DNA of 64,000 bases, taken from Zobellia laminariae. GTDB lineage: Bacteria > Bacteroidota > Bacteroidia > Flavobacteriales > Flavobacteriaceae. Shown piece after piece: positions 45,259-54,496 of the stretch. The position numbers and the translations under genes were made by a program. The notes below the pieces were generated by a model. That model made no database searches. It saw only the letters and a list, made by a program, of their open reading frames with translations, and was not told the DNA's origin. The stretch's first letter is position 1. Each line of letters starts with the position of its first letter. The DNA lies in contig NZ_RCNS01000002.1 in assembly GCF_009725995.1 (NCBI RefSeq), forward strand, positions 868,001 to 932,000, written 5' to 3'.

Positions 45259-45271
45259 ACTAAAGGCTTTT
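45242..45271 (+). terminator. Perfect 30-base palindrome terminator overlapping the stop codon
   Basis: Arms 45242-45256 and 45257-45271 are perfect complements (AAAAGCCTTTAGTTT and its complement). The last codons and the stop of the sterol-desaturase-like gene lie inside the hairpin. It is symmetric, so it can stop both this gene and the convergent lipoprotein gene. Confidence 0.75.
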
Positions 45272-45293
45272 GAATTGCATTATAATTTATAGA

Positions 45294-45860
45294 CTATTCC
45301 ACTACTACCATGAATGTTTGTGCAATGTCAGTTTCTCCACCCGCATCAGCTAAAGTGCCGTCATTTGGTTTTGTAGGTTCATGACGTAAAGTTACTTGGA
45401 TGGTTCCTTCACCTGCATCTCCTGTAACTAGAGTAAATGATAAGCCAATTGGGTTTCCATCACCATCAGTATCGCCATACGTTGTTGATGCTATTGATCC
45501 ACTTACGTTGAAGAAAAACTGGTGCTCATCAGATTCCTCAGCTACTTCTTCGGTAATATCTTCTGCTGGAGTTTCTGTTTCGTTCAATAATTCTATAGAA
45601 CCGGTGTATGTTGTGTTTGCCGCTAGGTTTTCGACTGTGATTACGGGTGAATTTGGCCCATCACCATCCAAGTCTTGAGATTGAAGGGAAACAGTATCTC
45701 CGTTTTCGCTTAAAAGGCTAATATTCATTGTGGTAATAACCTCTTCTTCATCAACAGCTTCAGGTGTGTTATCGTCACTAGAACATGATGTTGCTACTGA
45801 TGCTATTAAGCTTAATGCTAAAATTGTTTTCAAAATTTTGTTTGTTTTCATAGTTGTCAT
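45294..45860 (-). CDS. Lipoprotein with acidic repeats, TonB receptor partner
   Basis: 188 residues. The signal peptide ends at a lipobox (IASVATSCSS). The mature part is acidic (DGDGPNSPV, PAEDITEEVAEE, YGDTDGDGNP) and beta-rich, with calcium-binding-like DxDGD turns. It lies downstream of the TonB receptor, likely in the same unit (17-base gap), so it may be the surface binding partner. Confidence 0.72.
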   Translation of the reverse strand: MTTMKTNKILKTILALSLIASVATSCSSDDNTPEAVDEEEVITTMNISLLSENGDTVSLQSQDLDGDGPNSPVITVENLAANTTYTGSIELLNETETPAEDITEEVAEESDEHQFFFNVSGSIASTTYGDTDGDGNPIGLSFTLVTGDAGEGTIQVTLRHEPTKPNDGTLADAGGETDIAQTFMVVVE

Positions 45861-45877
45861 TTTTAGGTTAAATTATA

Positions 45878-48271
45878 TTAATAGTTAAAAATTAGGCGTA
45901 GACTTATGTTTCTGCCCATGTCGTCTACAAAATATCGCTGACGATTTAAGTAATCACGATAATTAGTATTCAATAGATTGGTAGCACTTAAGCCTACAGT
46001 TAAATCATTTTTGTTTTTAAGTGTAAAAGATGCCTCTGTATTTAAAGATAAAAGGTGATAAGCATCTGGAGGAGTATTAATATCCAAAACCACGTTTTCT
46101 TGTAGTTGTGGCGAAAACACCTCTATATTAGAAGGGTATCTGGTTTGTTTAAACACATATTGACTTTCTAGATTTACCAGAAAATTATTCCACTTAGGAT
46201 TTGTATAGGTAATGCTATTGGTGAAATTTGCGGCAGGCATATTTATTAATGGAACATCTGTTTCAATATCTGTTCCCTTTACCCAGGCAAACTTATGGTC
46301 AGTTCTAATATTAGAAGACCAGTTATTGTAAACTGAAGTGTCAACTCCTAATAAAACAGCATTTGTCTGACGATAAGCCCATACGGGAAAAGCTCCTCTA
46401 ATGGTAAATTCTACACCTGTCGGTTCTAGAACTATGAAATCATCAATATTATTTAGGTATGGTGCTAACGAATATCCCCATGTCCCTGTGTTCCGCTCTA
46501 AAGAAGCTGAAAACTTAGATGATGTTTCGCTCTTTATTCTTAAGTCTCCAAGTTCTATGCGTGCGGCGGAATGATGAAGGCCATCACTAAATAATTCTGA
46601 TGGATTAGGAGCTCTTTGCGAAAAAGCGTAATTAAATCGTAAATGGTCATTTTCATTAATTTCATAGTGAAAACCTGCAGTTCCAGAAAAATTATGGTAG
46701 TCAAAAACCGGATTCGTGAGCAGTTGTGTTCCTAAATCTTCCAAAACTATATTGGCATAATCTACATCGTACCCGCGTTCTTCCCAACGAGATTCTCTGT
46801 AGAATTTCTTCGCATCAATTCTACTAAAGTCATATCGCGCTCCTGCATCTATTGTCCAATCCGTATTTAGTTCATAACTTCCAATTGTAAACAATCCAAA
46901 ATCATACTTATCGTAATCGGGAATTAACCTTCTTACCCCTGTATCCGGATTTGCAAAATTGGATTGAAATCTACCTAAACCACCAACTTTTATATGTAAA
47001 CCTTGTTTTGCATCAAAAGTTAAGTTCGATAGAATAGAATGCGTAGTTAATTGAAGGTCAAGAGAAGCCTTGTCAACATCATCTCCTACACGGATATCAT
47101 ACTCAAACCTCCTGTTTTTTTGAAAATCATACTGAATCGTCCATTTTCCAAAACCTTCAAATCTTCTGTAGTAACTTAATTTTGCTAAATGATGAGTTAC
47201 CTCTTGGTTAGGTTGGGTGATGTCATACGTGAAATCATTAATAATACTAGGGGTTTGACTGTTAATAGAAAGTATCAAATCATCTATATTTCCAATATGC
47301 GAGGCTCTTAATATTCCTACTTCTGAATTAAAATAGGAATAATAGCCTTCCCAACCCTGAACAAAATCTCGCTTACCAAAATTTAGAGATAGTCCACTTT
47401 CTTTTATGCCTGTATTGGACAGAAGATAATCTGGAGCCTCTAAATCTCCAAGAATTTTATATGAGCCTTGAGCCTTAATGTATAGACCGGATTTATATGA
47501 CTTGGTCAATGATGATGTTATATTGCCACCCCGCCCATTAGAGGAAAGATTCAGTTGGGTTTTGCCAAATAAAGAATCTGTCCTTACGACCGGTAAAGGC
47601 TCCAAAACAATAACTCCGCCAATGGCGTCACCGCCAAATTCAATAGCCGCCGCACCTTTAATAACGCTAATGTTTTGGTTTGCGTTTACATCTACATTGG
47701 GTGCATGTTCTTCTCCCCATTCCATGTCTTGCATCCTAACATTATTGTTAAGGATTAAGATTCGGCTACCGTTTAACCCTTGAATTATGGGTTTTACAAT
47801 GTTACCTCCAGTATTTAAGGTAGATACTCCAGGAATCCTTTTTAAGGCATCACCTAAGCTATTACCGCTATTGCGTTCCAAATCTTGCATGGAAAGAATA
47901 TTTTCTTGTCCAGAATTTGTGTTTTTAGGAACATTGCCAACCACTTTTACTTCTTTCAGCTCCTCTAAGTGATGTTCTAATCTAATTTCAGAATAGGTAT
48001 CGCCATTTATGGTGATAGTTACAAATTTGGTAGTACATTCTGGATGTGATATTTCTAATTCCAACACGCCATTGCAGAGGTTTTTGAAATTAAATTTTCC
48101 ATTCTCATCGGATACTATGGAGGCACTTTTACCGGTAATACTAATAGTAGCATCGCTCAATGCACTATTGTCGTGGAAATCTACTATTTCTCCTAATAAT
48201 ATTGAATTGCAATCTTGAGCACAAATAATTGAACTACAGAAGATTGCGAAAACATATAAATAATATTTCAT
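45878..48271 (-). CDS. TonB-dependent receptor with carboxypeptidase-like N-terminus
   Basis: 797 residues. After a signal peptide comes a CarboxypepD-like beta-sandwich (LLGEIVDFHDNSALSDATISI), then the plug (SMQDLERNSGNSLGDALKRIPGVS, RILILNNNVRMQ) and the 22-strand barrel ending in NISLRLIFNY. It imports a metal complex or a vitamin-like compound through the outer membrane. The small Cys/His protein upstream (48342) and the lipoprotein downstream are probable partners. The cargo is not known. Confidence 0.88.
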   Translation of the reverse strand: MKYYLYVFAIFCSSIICAQDCNSILLGEIVDFHDNSALSDATISITGKSASIVSDENGKFNFKNLCNGVLELEISHPECTTKFVTITINGDTYSEIRLEHHLEELKEVKVVGNVPKNTNSGQENILSMQDLERNSGNSLGDALKRIPGVSTLNTGGNIVKPIIQGLNGSRILILNNNVRMQDMEWGEEHAPNVDVNANQNISVIKGAAAIEFGGDAIGGVIVLEPLPVVRTDSLFGKTQLNLSSNGRGGNITSSLTKSYKSGLYIKAQGSYKILGDLEAPDYLLSNTGIKESGLSLNFGKRDFVQGWEGYYSYFNSEVGILRASHIGNIDDLILSINSQTPSIINDFTYDITQPNQEVTHHLAKLSYYRRFEGFGKWTIQYDFQKNRRFEYDIRVGDDVDKASLDLQLTTHSILSNLTFDAKQGLHIKVGGLGRFQSNFANPDTGVRRLIPDYDKYDFGLFTIGSYELNTDWTIDAGARYDFSRIDAKKFYRESRWEERGYDVDYANIVLEDLGTQLLTNPVFDYHNFSGTAGFHYEINENDHLRFNYAFSQRAPNPSELFSDGLHHSAARIELGDLRIKSETSSKFSASLERNTGTWGYSLAPYLNNIDDFIVLEPTGVEFTIRGAFPVWAYRQTNAVLLGVDTSVYNNWSSNIRTDHKFAWVKGTDIETDVPLINMPAANFTNSITYTNPKWNNFLVNLESQYVFKQTRYPSNIEVFSPQLQENVVLDINTPPDAYHLLSLNTEASFTLKNKNDLTVGLSATNLLNTNYRDYLNRQRYFVDDMGRNISLRLIFNY

Positions 48272-48341
48272 TATATAAGTTTAGCGCAGATAGATATCGA
48301 TTTAGAGATGTAAATCGATTTATTTTTTTCAATGTGGAGTC

Positions 48342-48647
48342 CTAGCTTTGAAAAGGAGGGGGTCTGCCAAATTGGGCATATGGAAAGAAAAATGAAGGTG
48401 CATCAAAAACTAAAGACACAATTTTTCTGTCCGTGTAAATAATAAGCGGTAAAAGAATCAATACTAAGAAAGCAACAAGAGTATATTCCGAATTCTGATT
48501 CTGAACAGCTATATCGCAAATACTACAATTCTCTATAGAATCATCTGGACTATCTTGATGAGTGTAGACGTGAAAAGAGGTAACCTTAATTAGCATAAGG
48601 CTAAACAATATAAATACGGAAAAATAGGTATATATTGAATTATTCAC
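48342..48647 (-). CDS. Small Cys/His-motif membrane protein upstream of a TonB receptor
   Basis: 101 residues: two hydrophobic segments (YFSVFILFSLMLIKVTSF, LVAFLVLILLPLIIYT) around HVYTHQDSPDDSIENCSICD. The CSIC pair and His residues could bind a metal. It lies 70 bases before the TonB receptor on the same strand and ends in GRPPPFQS. A role in metal uptake is inferred from context. Confidence 0.65.
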   Translation of the reverse strand: MNNSIYTYFSVFILFSLMLIKVTSFHVYTHQDSPDDSIENCSICDIAVQNQNSEYTLVAFLVLILLPLIIYTDRKIVSLVFDAPSFFFPYAQFGRPPPFQS

Positions 48648-48705
48648 AGTGCTAAAATACTAAAAGAAGTAGAACTGAATGTTAAAGAAGACCTAACAAA
48701 AGCAT

Positions 48706-49020
48706 TTAAAACAAAAAACCCAGTCCAATTCTTTTAAGCATCTTTTTTTCAAATGCCCAGAAGAATTTGAATTGTCCAAATAACCAGCCATAAATTACTA
48801 ATAACACTTGATAAAAGGGGAAAATAGTAAGAATTCGTAAAATCCAGTACAATGTTGCTCCCCACCATGCATCTGGAAAATTAGCTTGTTGTAGGCCAAT
48901 TAAATTTAAAAAAGGTTTAGCCACAAGGACCGAAGAGGAGCCTGTAATAGAAAATACAATAAAAATAATGGTTAATTGAAAATTACTGGTAACGCCCCAG
49001 CGCTCTTTTAATCTTTGCAT
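48706..49020 (-). CDS. Small conserved membrane protein (DUF6787-like)
   Basis: 104 residues from the ATG at 49020 (MQRLKERWGVTSNFQ); a TTG 21 bases earlier is the alternative. Two or three membrane helices (LTIIFIVFSITGSSSVLVA, LYWILRILTIFPFYQVLLVIYG). The family is found in many Flavobacteria next to DUF6146 genes; function unknown. Confidence 0.72.
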   Translation of the reverse strand: MQRLKERWGVTSNFQLTIIFIVFSITGSSSVLVAKPFLNLIGLQQANFPDAWWGATLYWILRILTIFPFYQVLLVIYGWLFGQFKFFWAFEKKMLKRIGLGFLF

Positions 49021-49050
49021 GATAATTATTGAAAGCGGCAAATATACTTT

Positions 49051-49509
49051 TTATATACGGGGTATGAAAGGCCCTAGCCGCTGATTGTATTTTCGTTGAA
49101 AATAAATAAAGTAATTATAGAGTTTATAATTCACTTCGTAGCCATAATTCGTATTGGGCTCATAATTGATTTGTTGTTCGTAGAGATTGGGGTCGTAGCG
49201 CATGGGCTGCATTACTCTTTGGTTATAATTGGCAACAAAAATCTGATTCCGACTTTCCATGTAAGATTGTGAATAGAAATTTCTTGGTTTTGCAACACTC
49301 TGTAACCAGAAATTAAATCCTGGTTCAATGATTATAATCTCATACTCTGTATCGTCGTTAGCGATTGTTATAGTATCACCTTCTTTTTGCTGAAAGGCGA
49401 CTTTTTCTTCGTCAGAAATAGCAACAGCTTCTTTTGTGCTAGAGCAACTACTAGCGATCAAAAAAGTGAAAAGGCTAAGTGTTCCTAAAACTAAATATAT
49501 CTTTTTCAT
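49051..49509 (-). CDS. DUF6146-type lipoprotein
   Basis: 152 residues from the ATG at 49509 (MKKIYLVLGTLSLFTFLIASSC); a TTG upstream adds eight residues. The lipobox SSCS lies near residue 22. The mature part has a conserved tail (FNFWLQSVAKPRNFYSQSYME, YNYFIYFQRKYNQRLGPF). Function unknown. It is 30 bases before the small membrane protein on the same strand. Confidence 0.8.
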   Translation of the reverse strand: MKKIYLVLGTLSLFTFLIASSCSSTKEAVAISDEEKVAFQQKEGDTITIANDDTEYEIIIIEPGFNFWLQSVAKPRNFYSQSYMESRNQIFVANYNQRVMQPMRYDPNLYEQQINYEPNTNYGYEVNYKLYNYFIYFQRKYNQRLGPFIPRI

Positions 49510-49558
49510 GATTTGGTTCTTGTAGTACCGCAACGACAGTTATACAATTTACAAAAAA

Positions 49559-49584
49559 AAGCCACTTGAATTAACAAGTGGCTT
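49559..49584 (-). terminator. Terminator after the DUF937 gene
   Basis: Arms AAGCCACTTG (49559-49568) and CAAGTGGCTT (49575-49584), loop of 6. On the minus strand it is followed by a T run. Confidence 0.75.
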
Positions 49585-49609
49585 AAGTATGCTATTTAAT
49601 AATCTAGTT

Positions 49610-50242
49610 CTACTTTCCAAAAAGACCTCCTAAAAGGCCGCCAATACCACCTTTATTGCCACCTAAGGCCATAGAGGCAACATCGTCAAGAATACTACCG
49701 TCACCATCAGAATCTAAAAACGATTCAATTAGAGACTGTTGTTGGTTGCCAGAGTCTCCGCCACCCATAAAGCTACCTAGTAGATTTCCAATTCCGTTGG
49801 AATCGGTAACATTTTGCTCTTTTGTTTGTTTGCCTAAAAAACCTAAAAGAATAGGAGCGGCCACTTTTAATATTGTAGCAACAGAACCTGCGTCCATTCC
49901 TGATTTTTGACTTAAGGCATTTTCTACAGTTGCTTGCTTGCCACCAAGAACGTGTCCTAGTATTCCGGCTCCATCATCCATTACAGATTGATCTACACCA
50001 CCGCTAAAAAGCCCGCCAAGGTTGTCTAAGATACCTCCATCATGTTTCCCAGATAAAGCACTCATTAATCCTTGAGCACCTTCTGGTGATGCTGCGTTCT
50101 TTTTCATAGCACCCATTAAGATGGGCAAAGCCATACTTAATACGCTACCTGTTTGATCGGTAGAATTACCGGTCTGGCTGGCTACGCCACTTATTAATTG
50201 TTTGCCCATTGGGCTACCTAATAGGTCTAATAATCCTGACAT
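49610..50242 (-). CDS. DUF937 family protein
   Basis: 210 residues from ATG 50242 (MSGLLDLLGSPMGKQLISGVAS); an alternative TTG lies 30 bases upstream. Gly/Ala/Leu-rich with pseudo-repeats (GSVLSMALPILMGAMKKNA, VATILKVAAPILLGFLGK), as in the DUF937/YidB family, and acidic Gly-rich linkers (GGDSGNQQQS, DGDGSILDD). Possibly a structural or stress protein. Confidence 0.82.
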   Translation of the reverse strand: MSGLLDLLGSPMGKQLISGVASQTGNSTDQTGSVLSMALPILMGAMKKNAASPEGAQGLMSALSGKHDGGILDNLGGLFSGGVDQSVMDDGAGILGHVLGGKQATVENALSQKSGMDAGSVATILKVAAPILLGFLGKQTKEQNVTDSNGIGNLLGSFMGGGDSGNQQQSLIESFLDSDGDGSILDDVASMALGGNKGGIGGLLGGLFGK

Positions 50243-50441
50243 AATATTTAATGGTTTATGTTTGTTTAACAATTTACGAAAAAGTTTCTGTCAAAAATGA
50301 GAAATATTGAAAAGAACTCTTAAAATGACTGATCTTAATCTGATTAATTTATTTTTATACTCTTTTGATTAACAGGGGTTTGTTGAAAATAGTTTGATAA
50401 AGTGGGAGAAAAAAATCTAATGCTCACTGAGGATATCCCAA

Positions 50442-50479
50442 AAAACCTCGCTAAACAGTAAATTGTTCAACGAGGTTTT
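50442..50479 (-). terminator. Hairpin between the SerA-like and DUF937 genes
   Basis: AAAACCTCG (50442-50450) pairs with CGAGGTTTT (50471-50479), with a 20-base partly paired loop. Suits termination of the SerA-like gene on the minus strand. Confidence 0.65.
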
Positions 50480-50500
50480 CTTTAAGGTATTGTATATGTC

Positions 50501-51451
50501 CTATTTTAAAAGGGTAATGATTTGTTCTGCTAACTCTATTCCAATTCTGCTTTGAGCTTCCCCGGTAGCAGCCCCAATGTGCGGCGTCATAGAGATGTTA
50601 GGATGCATAAGTATCCTAATTTCTGGTTTAGGTTCGGACTCATAAACGTCAAGACCGGCAAAAATAACATTGCCGTTCTCTAAAGCATCAACGAGGGCAA
50701 CTTCATCTAAAACACCTCCTCGGGCAGCATTTATAATACCAACACCGGGCTTCATCAATTCAAATTCTTCTTTCCCAAGAACATAGTTCTTTTGTGCGGG
50801 AACATGAAGGGTAATGAAATCTGAAGTAGATACCAATTCTTTTTTGGTTTGCGATTCAAAATTGAATGTCACCGCTTGCCCATCAAAAAAGGGAACTTCA
50901 ATAGATGCTTTTTCTAGGTAAGGGTCATGATAAATAACTTTCATGCCAATTCCCAAAGCTATTTTTGCTGTAGCTTGTCCTATCCTCCCAAAACCGATAA
51001 TCCCTAAAGTCTTTCCGCGGAGTTCCGTTCCTGACCCATAAGATTTCTTCAGTTTCTTGAAATTGCTATCGCCTTCAAGTGGCATGTTTCTATTAGCATC
51101 GTGCAAATAGCGAACGCCACCAAAAAGATGTGCAAAAACTAGCTCTGCTACTGATGAAGAAGATGCTTCAGGCGTATTAATGACAAATAAACCTTTTTTC
51201 TCAGCATATTCCACATCAATATTATCCATACCAACACCACCTCTTCCAATAAGTCTAAGGTTAGGGCAATTGTCAATAAGATCTTTTCTCACTTGTGTGG
51301 CACTTCGCACCAATAATCCGGTTATTTCGTTTTCATTTATGAAATTTTGTAACTGCTCTTGGGCTACCGTAGTAGTTAGCACTTCAAAACCTGCGCTTTC
51401 GAGTGCTTTAATACCCGATTGGGCAATTCCATCATTTGCAAGTATCTTCAT
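50501..51451 (-). CDS. D-2-hydroxyacid dehydrogenase (phosphoglycerate dehydrogenase-like)
   Basis: 316 residues. The NAD fold GIIGFGRIGQATAKIALG, the substrate-binding Arg in INAARGGVLDE, the Glu in DVYESEP and the His in MTPHIGAATGEAQ are complete. No C-terminal ACT domain, so it is the short SerA type. It is next to serC on the same strand (109-base gap), so it likely makes 3-phosphohydroxypyruvate for serine. Confidence 0.9.
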   Translation of the reverse strand: MKILANDGIAQSGIKALESAGFEVLTTTVAQEQLQNFINENEITGLLVRSATQVRKDLIDNCPNLRLIGRGGVGMDNIDVEYAEKKGLFVINTPEASSSSVAELVFAHLFGGVRYLHDANRNMPLEGDSNFKKLKKSYGSGTELRGKTLGIIGFGRIGQATAKIALGIGMKVIYHDPYLEKASIEVPFFDGQAVTFNFESQTKKELVSTSDFITLHVPAQKNYVLGKEEFELMKPGVGIINAARGGVLDEVALVDALENGNVIFAGLDVYESEPKPEIRILMHPNISMTPHIGAATGEAQSRIGIELAEQIITLLK

Positions 51452-51560
51452 TCTATTCGGAAAATTTGTTAGTATTGCTATTACTCAAAAAGAGTCCGTT
51501 AGATTTGTGCCAACGGACGCATTTTTTACTATTTAGTGAATTATGGTAAAAAAAGTAAGT

Positions 51561-52625
51561 TTACCCTTTTCTTTCCATTTCACTCATGATATCTACTAAA
51601 ACGCCAACACTTTCTAATGAAAGAGCGTTATACATAGAAGCACGGTATCCACCAACAGAGCGGTGACCGTTAATGCCATTAATGCCAGCTTCTTTACATT
51701 GGGCATCAAAGGTTTCTTTTAGTTTGTCGTTAGCTAAATTGAAAGTAGCATTCATAATCGATCTATCCTCTGTCTTAGCAAATCCTTTAAAAACAGGGTT
51801 TAAATCAATTTCAGAATAAATTAATCGTGCTTTCTTTTCGTTAATTTCTTCAATAGCAGCAATACCACCAAGATTTTTTAACCATTCTAAGGTTAGCATA
51901 GAAGTGTACACAGCAAAAACAGGAGGTGTATTGAACATGCTGTCTTTTGAAATATGTACTTGGTAATCTAACATACTAGGTATCTTTCTAGATACTTTTC
52001 CTAATATATCATCTTTTACGACTACTAAAGTTGTTCCTGCTGGTCCCATATTTTTCTGCGCTCCAGCATAAATCAAATCAAATTGAGAAAAATCCATTTG
52101 ACGAGAGAAAATATCAGAACTCATGTCACATATCAACGGCACATTGGTCGTTGGGAATTTTTTCATCTGCGTACCAAAAATGGTATTGTTAGAGGTAACG
52201 TGAAGGTAATCTAGGTCTTCAGGAACTGAATATCCCTTTGGAATATAATTGAAATTTTCATCTTTAGAAGAGCCTACTTCAACAATATCACCAAACATTT
52301 TAGCTTCTTTAATTGCTTTTTCGCTCCAAGTGCCTGTGTTAAGGTATCCTGCTTTTTTCTCTAACAGGTTATAAGCCGTCATCAAAAATTGCATGCTGGC
52401 ACCACCTTGAAGAAATAGTGCTGTATAGCCTTTTCCTTCAAGACCTAAAAGCTCAAGAGCAAGGCTACGAGCTTTTTCAATGACTTCAACAAAGTCTTTG
52501 CTTCTATGAGAAATCTCTATAAGGGAAAGTCCAGAACCGTTAAAGTCCATTATGGCTTCAGAAGATTTTAATAATACTTCCTGTGGCAGTATGCTAGGTC
52601 CGGCACTAAAATTATGTTTTTTCAT
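51561..52625 (-). CDS. serC: Phosphoserine aminotransferase
   Basis: 354 residues. The start HNFSAGPSILPQEVLLKSSEA and the PLP-lysine region LIYAGAQKNMGPAGTTLVVV are SerC signatures, as is GINGHRSVGGYRASMYNALS near the C-terminus. It turns 3-phosphohydroxypyruvate into phosphoserine and also serves in pyridoxine synthesis. It is in a unit with the SerA-like and acyl-CoA reductase genes. Confidence 0.95.
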   Translation of the reverse strand: MKKHNFSAGPSILPQEVLLKSSEAIMDFNGSGLSLIEISHRSKDFVEVIEKARSLALELLGLEGKGYTALFLQGGASMQFLMTAYNLLEKKAGYLNTGTWSEKAIKEAKMFGDIVEVGSSKDENFNYIPKGYSVPEDLDYLHVTSNNTIFGTQMKKFPTTNVPLICDMSSDIFSRQMDFSQFDLIYAGAQKNMGPAGTTLVVVKDDILGKVSRKIPSMLDYQVHISKDSMFNTPPVFAVYTSMLTLEWLKNLGGIAAIEEINEKKARLIYSEIDLNPVFKGFAKTEDRSIMNATFNLANDKLKETFDAQCKEAGINGINGHRSVGGYRASMYNALSLESVGVLVDIMSEMERKG

Positions 52626-52702
52626 AAGAATTGTAAAAAAAATTAAGTGATAAAGGTCTTGAATTTAAGGGGAAACAGGGCTAGTATTAACAAAAAATTC
52701 TA

Positions 52703-53743
52703 TTAGGTTTTTAACAGGAAATCAACAGTGTCTACATTATCTGCATAGTCAGCAAGCGAGGGTTGTTGGGTCTGTCCAAAGGTTATTTCTCCCTCAACAA
52801 TATTTTCACTAACAATACATTGTAGCTCATTGGCATCTGCAGTAAGGCGTTCTTTCAAAACATCTAAATTCTCATAGCGCTCATAAAATAGGGAGGCGAT
52901 AGGGGAGGAATAGCTTTTATCTTCTTTAAGAATCAGGAAGCCGTTATCTAATATCTTGAATTCTGACATCAGATAAACTGCTTTATTGTAATCGTAATTA
53001 TTAGAGTATTTTACCTGATCCACAATAGGGTGGTAGGAGTAAACAGCCTTAAAAAGCGTATCAAAATCATACGATTTTGGAACAAAAACTTTACTAACAC
53101 TACGGCATCCTAGTCCATAATATCTGAAAATGTCCTCACCCAGAGCATTCAACTGTTCTTCTGATTCGTTTCCGGTCAATACCGCAATAGAGTTCCTGTT
53201 TTTTCTAATAATGTTAGGTACTTTGCTAAAGTAATGTTCAAAATATCGAGAAGTATTGTTGCTTCCTGTGGCTATTACGGCATCAAACCCTTCCATTCTG
53301 CCATCTGCAATTTCAATGGTGTTTTTAAAAGCAGGTTCTATGGAAGATAGGTAATCTTTTATAAATAAAATCAGTGCGTTGTCATTAGAAGATAGTTTAG
53401 CAAAAACCTTATTACCAGTAATGAGTACGCATAGCAAATCGTGAAAACCAACTAGCGGAATGTTTCCTGCCATGATCAATGCCACGGTTTTTGGTTTATT
53501 CTGACTCAAATCATAAGGCTCCAACCAAGTAGAAAGTTGTTCTTCCGTTAGTAATTCTCCCCAGCTTTTGATGGCATGGATGACATTTTCTCGAGTAAAC
53601 CAACCATTTTTATGTTTGGAAAGGGTGACAGCTTCGTCTAATTTGATAGACCATTCGTCATTTGGTGTTTCCAATGTAACAAACTCTCTAAGAAAGTGGC
53701 CGAGTTTAACAAATGCAATAAAAGTTTTGTGATGGTCGTTCAT
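52703..53743 (-). CDS. Acyl-CoA reductase (LuxC-like)
   Basis: 346 residues from ATG 53743 (MNDHHKTFIAFVKLG); a TTG at 53755 is less likely. It has the aldehyde-dehydrogenase-like core (MAGNIPLVGFHDLLCVLITGNKVFAKLSS, IATGSNNTSRYFEHYF, GLGCRSVSKVFVP with the active Cys). It probably reduces acyl-CoA to an aldehyde. It is the first gene of the minus-strand serine cluster; a ferredoxin gene diverges next to it. Confidence 0.87.
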   Translation of the reverse strand: MNDHHKTFIAFVKLGHFLREFVTLETPNDEWSIKLDEAVTLSKHKNGWFTRENVIHAIKSWGELLTEEQLSTWLEPYDLSQNKPKTVALIMAGNIPLVGFHDLLCVLITGNKVFAKLSSNDNALILFIKDYLSSIEPAFKNTIEIADGRMEGFDAVIATGSNNTSRYFEHYFSKVPNIIRKNRNSIAVLTGNESEEQLNALGEDIFRYYGLGCRSVSKVFVPKSYDFDTLFKAVYSYHPIVDQVKYSNNYDYNKAVYLMSEFKILDNGFLILKEDKSYSSPIASLFYERYENLDVLKERLTADANELQCIVSENIVEGEITFGQTQQPSLADYADNVDTVDFLLKT

Positions 53744-53780
53744 ATATTTGTTCAAAATTGTATTCCGAAGTACCTTTGTG

Positions 53781-53788
53781 CAAAAGTA
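53781..53788 (-). promoter_or_regulatory. -7 box (TACTTTTG) upstream of the LuxC-like gene
   Basis: Minus-strand TACTTTTG fits TAnnTTTG and is 37 bases before the chosen ATG. No TTG is seen at the right distance for a -33 box. Confidence 0.4.
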
Positions 53789-53872
53789 AGAATACTGAAT
53801 TGATTTTTGCTTTCACGATTAAAATGAAATATAACGAACGAGTTAAAGGCCGTTCAGCTTAATAAAAATAAT

Positions 53873-54226
53873 ATGGCAATAGTTATAACGGATGAATGTA
53901 TTAATTGCGGAGCATGTGAGCCGGAATGTCCGAACACTGCAATTTATGAAGGAGCAGATGAGTGGCGTTACAATGATGGCACCTCTTTAGAAGGGGATGT
54001 TGTGCTTCCTAATGGTAAGGCTGTGAATGCAGACGAGGTACAAGAACCTATTAGTGATGAAATTTATTACATTTCACCAGATAAGTGTACAGAATGTATG
54101 GGCTTTCATGAAGAGCCACAATGTGCTGCAGTATGTCCTGTAGATTGTTGTGTACCTGACGAGGACCATGTAGAGTCTGAAGAAACCCTCTTAGCGAAGC
54201 AAAAATTTATGCATCCTGACGGTTAG
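53873..54226 (+). CDS. 4Fe-4S dicluster ferredoxin
   Basis: 117 residues. Two cluster motifs: [13 protein letters not shown] (near residues 9-20) and [22 protein letters not shown] (first half [13 protein letters not shown], near 75). An insert of about 50 residues separates them, as in Bacteroidota ferredoxins. It carries low-potential electrons, perhaps to the neighbouring reductase. It diverges from the LuxC-like gene. Confidence 0.94.
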   Translation: MAIVITDECINCGACEPECPNTAIYEGADEWRYNDGTSLEGDVVLPNGKAVNADEVQEPISDEIYYISPDKCTECMGFHEEPQCAAVCPVDCCVPDEDHVESEETLLAKQKFMHPDG

Positions 54227-54263
54227 GATATCAAAATAATTTTTCAGTCGAAAGACGTAGAAT

Positions 54264-54290
54264 AAAAACCCGGGCATTGCTCGGGTTTTT
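54264..54290 (+). terminator. Terminator after the ferredoxin gene
   Basis: AAAAACCCG (54264-54272) pairs with CGGGTTTTT (54282-54290), loop of nine bases, with TATTT after. Confidence 0.75.
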
Positions 54291-54438
54291 TATTTGTTAT
54301 AAATGAACGACACTAAAAGTTTAAGGTGTATTGATAAGGATCTCTTTAATCTTATTGGACTTATGTGAATATAGCTGTAAGAAGCCCTTAAATCTTATTT
54401 AGGCTTAAGGGATTGTAAGTTCAGGATAGTGCATAAAA

Positions 54439-54464
54439 AAAGCTGCCTGGTTACAGGCAGCTTT
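54439..54464 (-). terminator. Terminator of the TonB receptor gene
   Basis: AAAGCTGCCTG (54439-54449) and CAGGCAGCTTT (54454-54464) with a GTTA loop. On the minus strand it ends in a T run. Confidence 0.8.
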
Positions 54465-54496
54465 AGCTAAAACAAAAATACACTTAAACTCAAATC

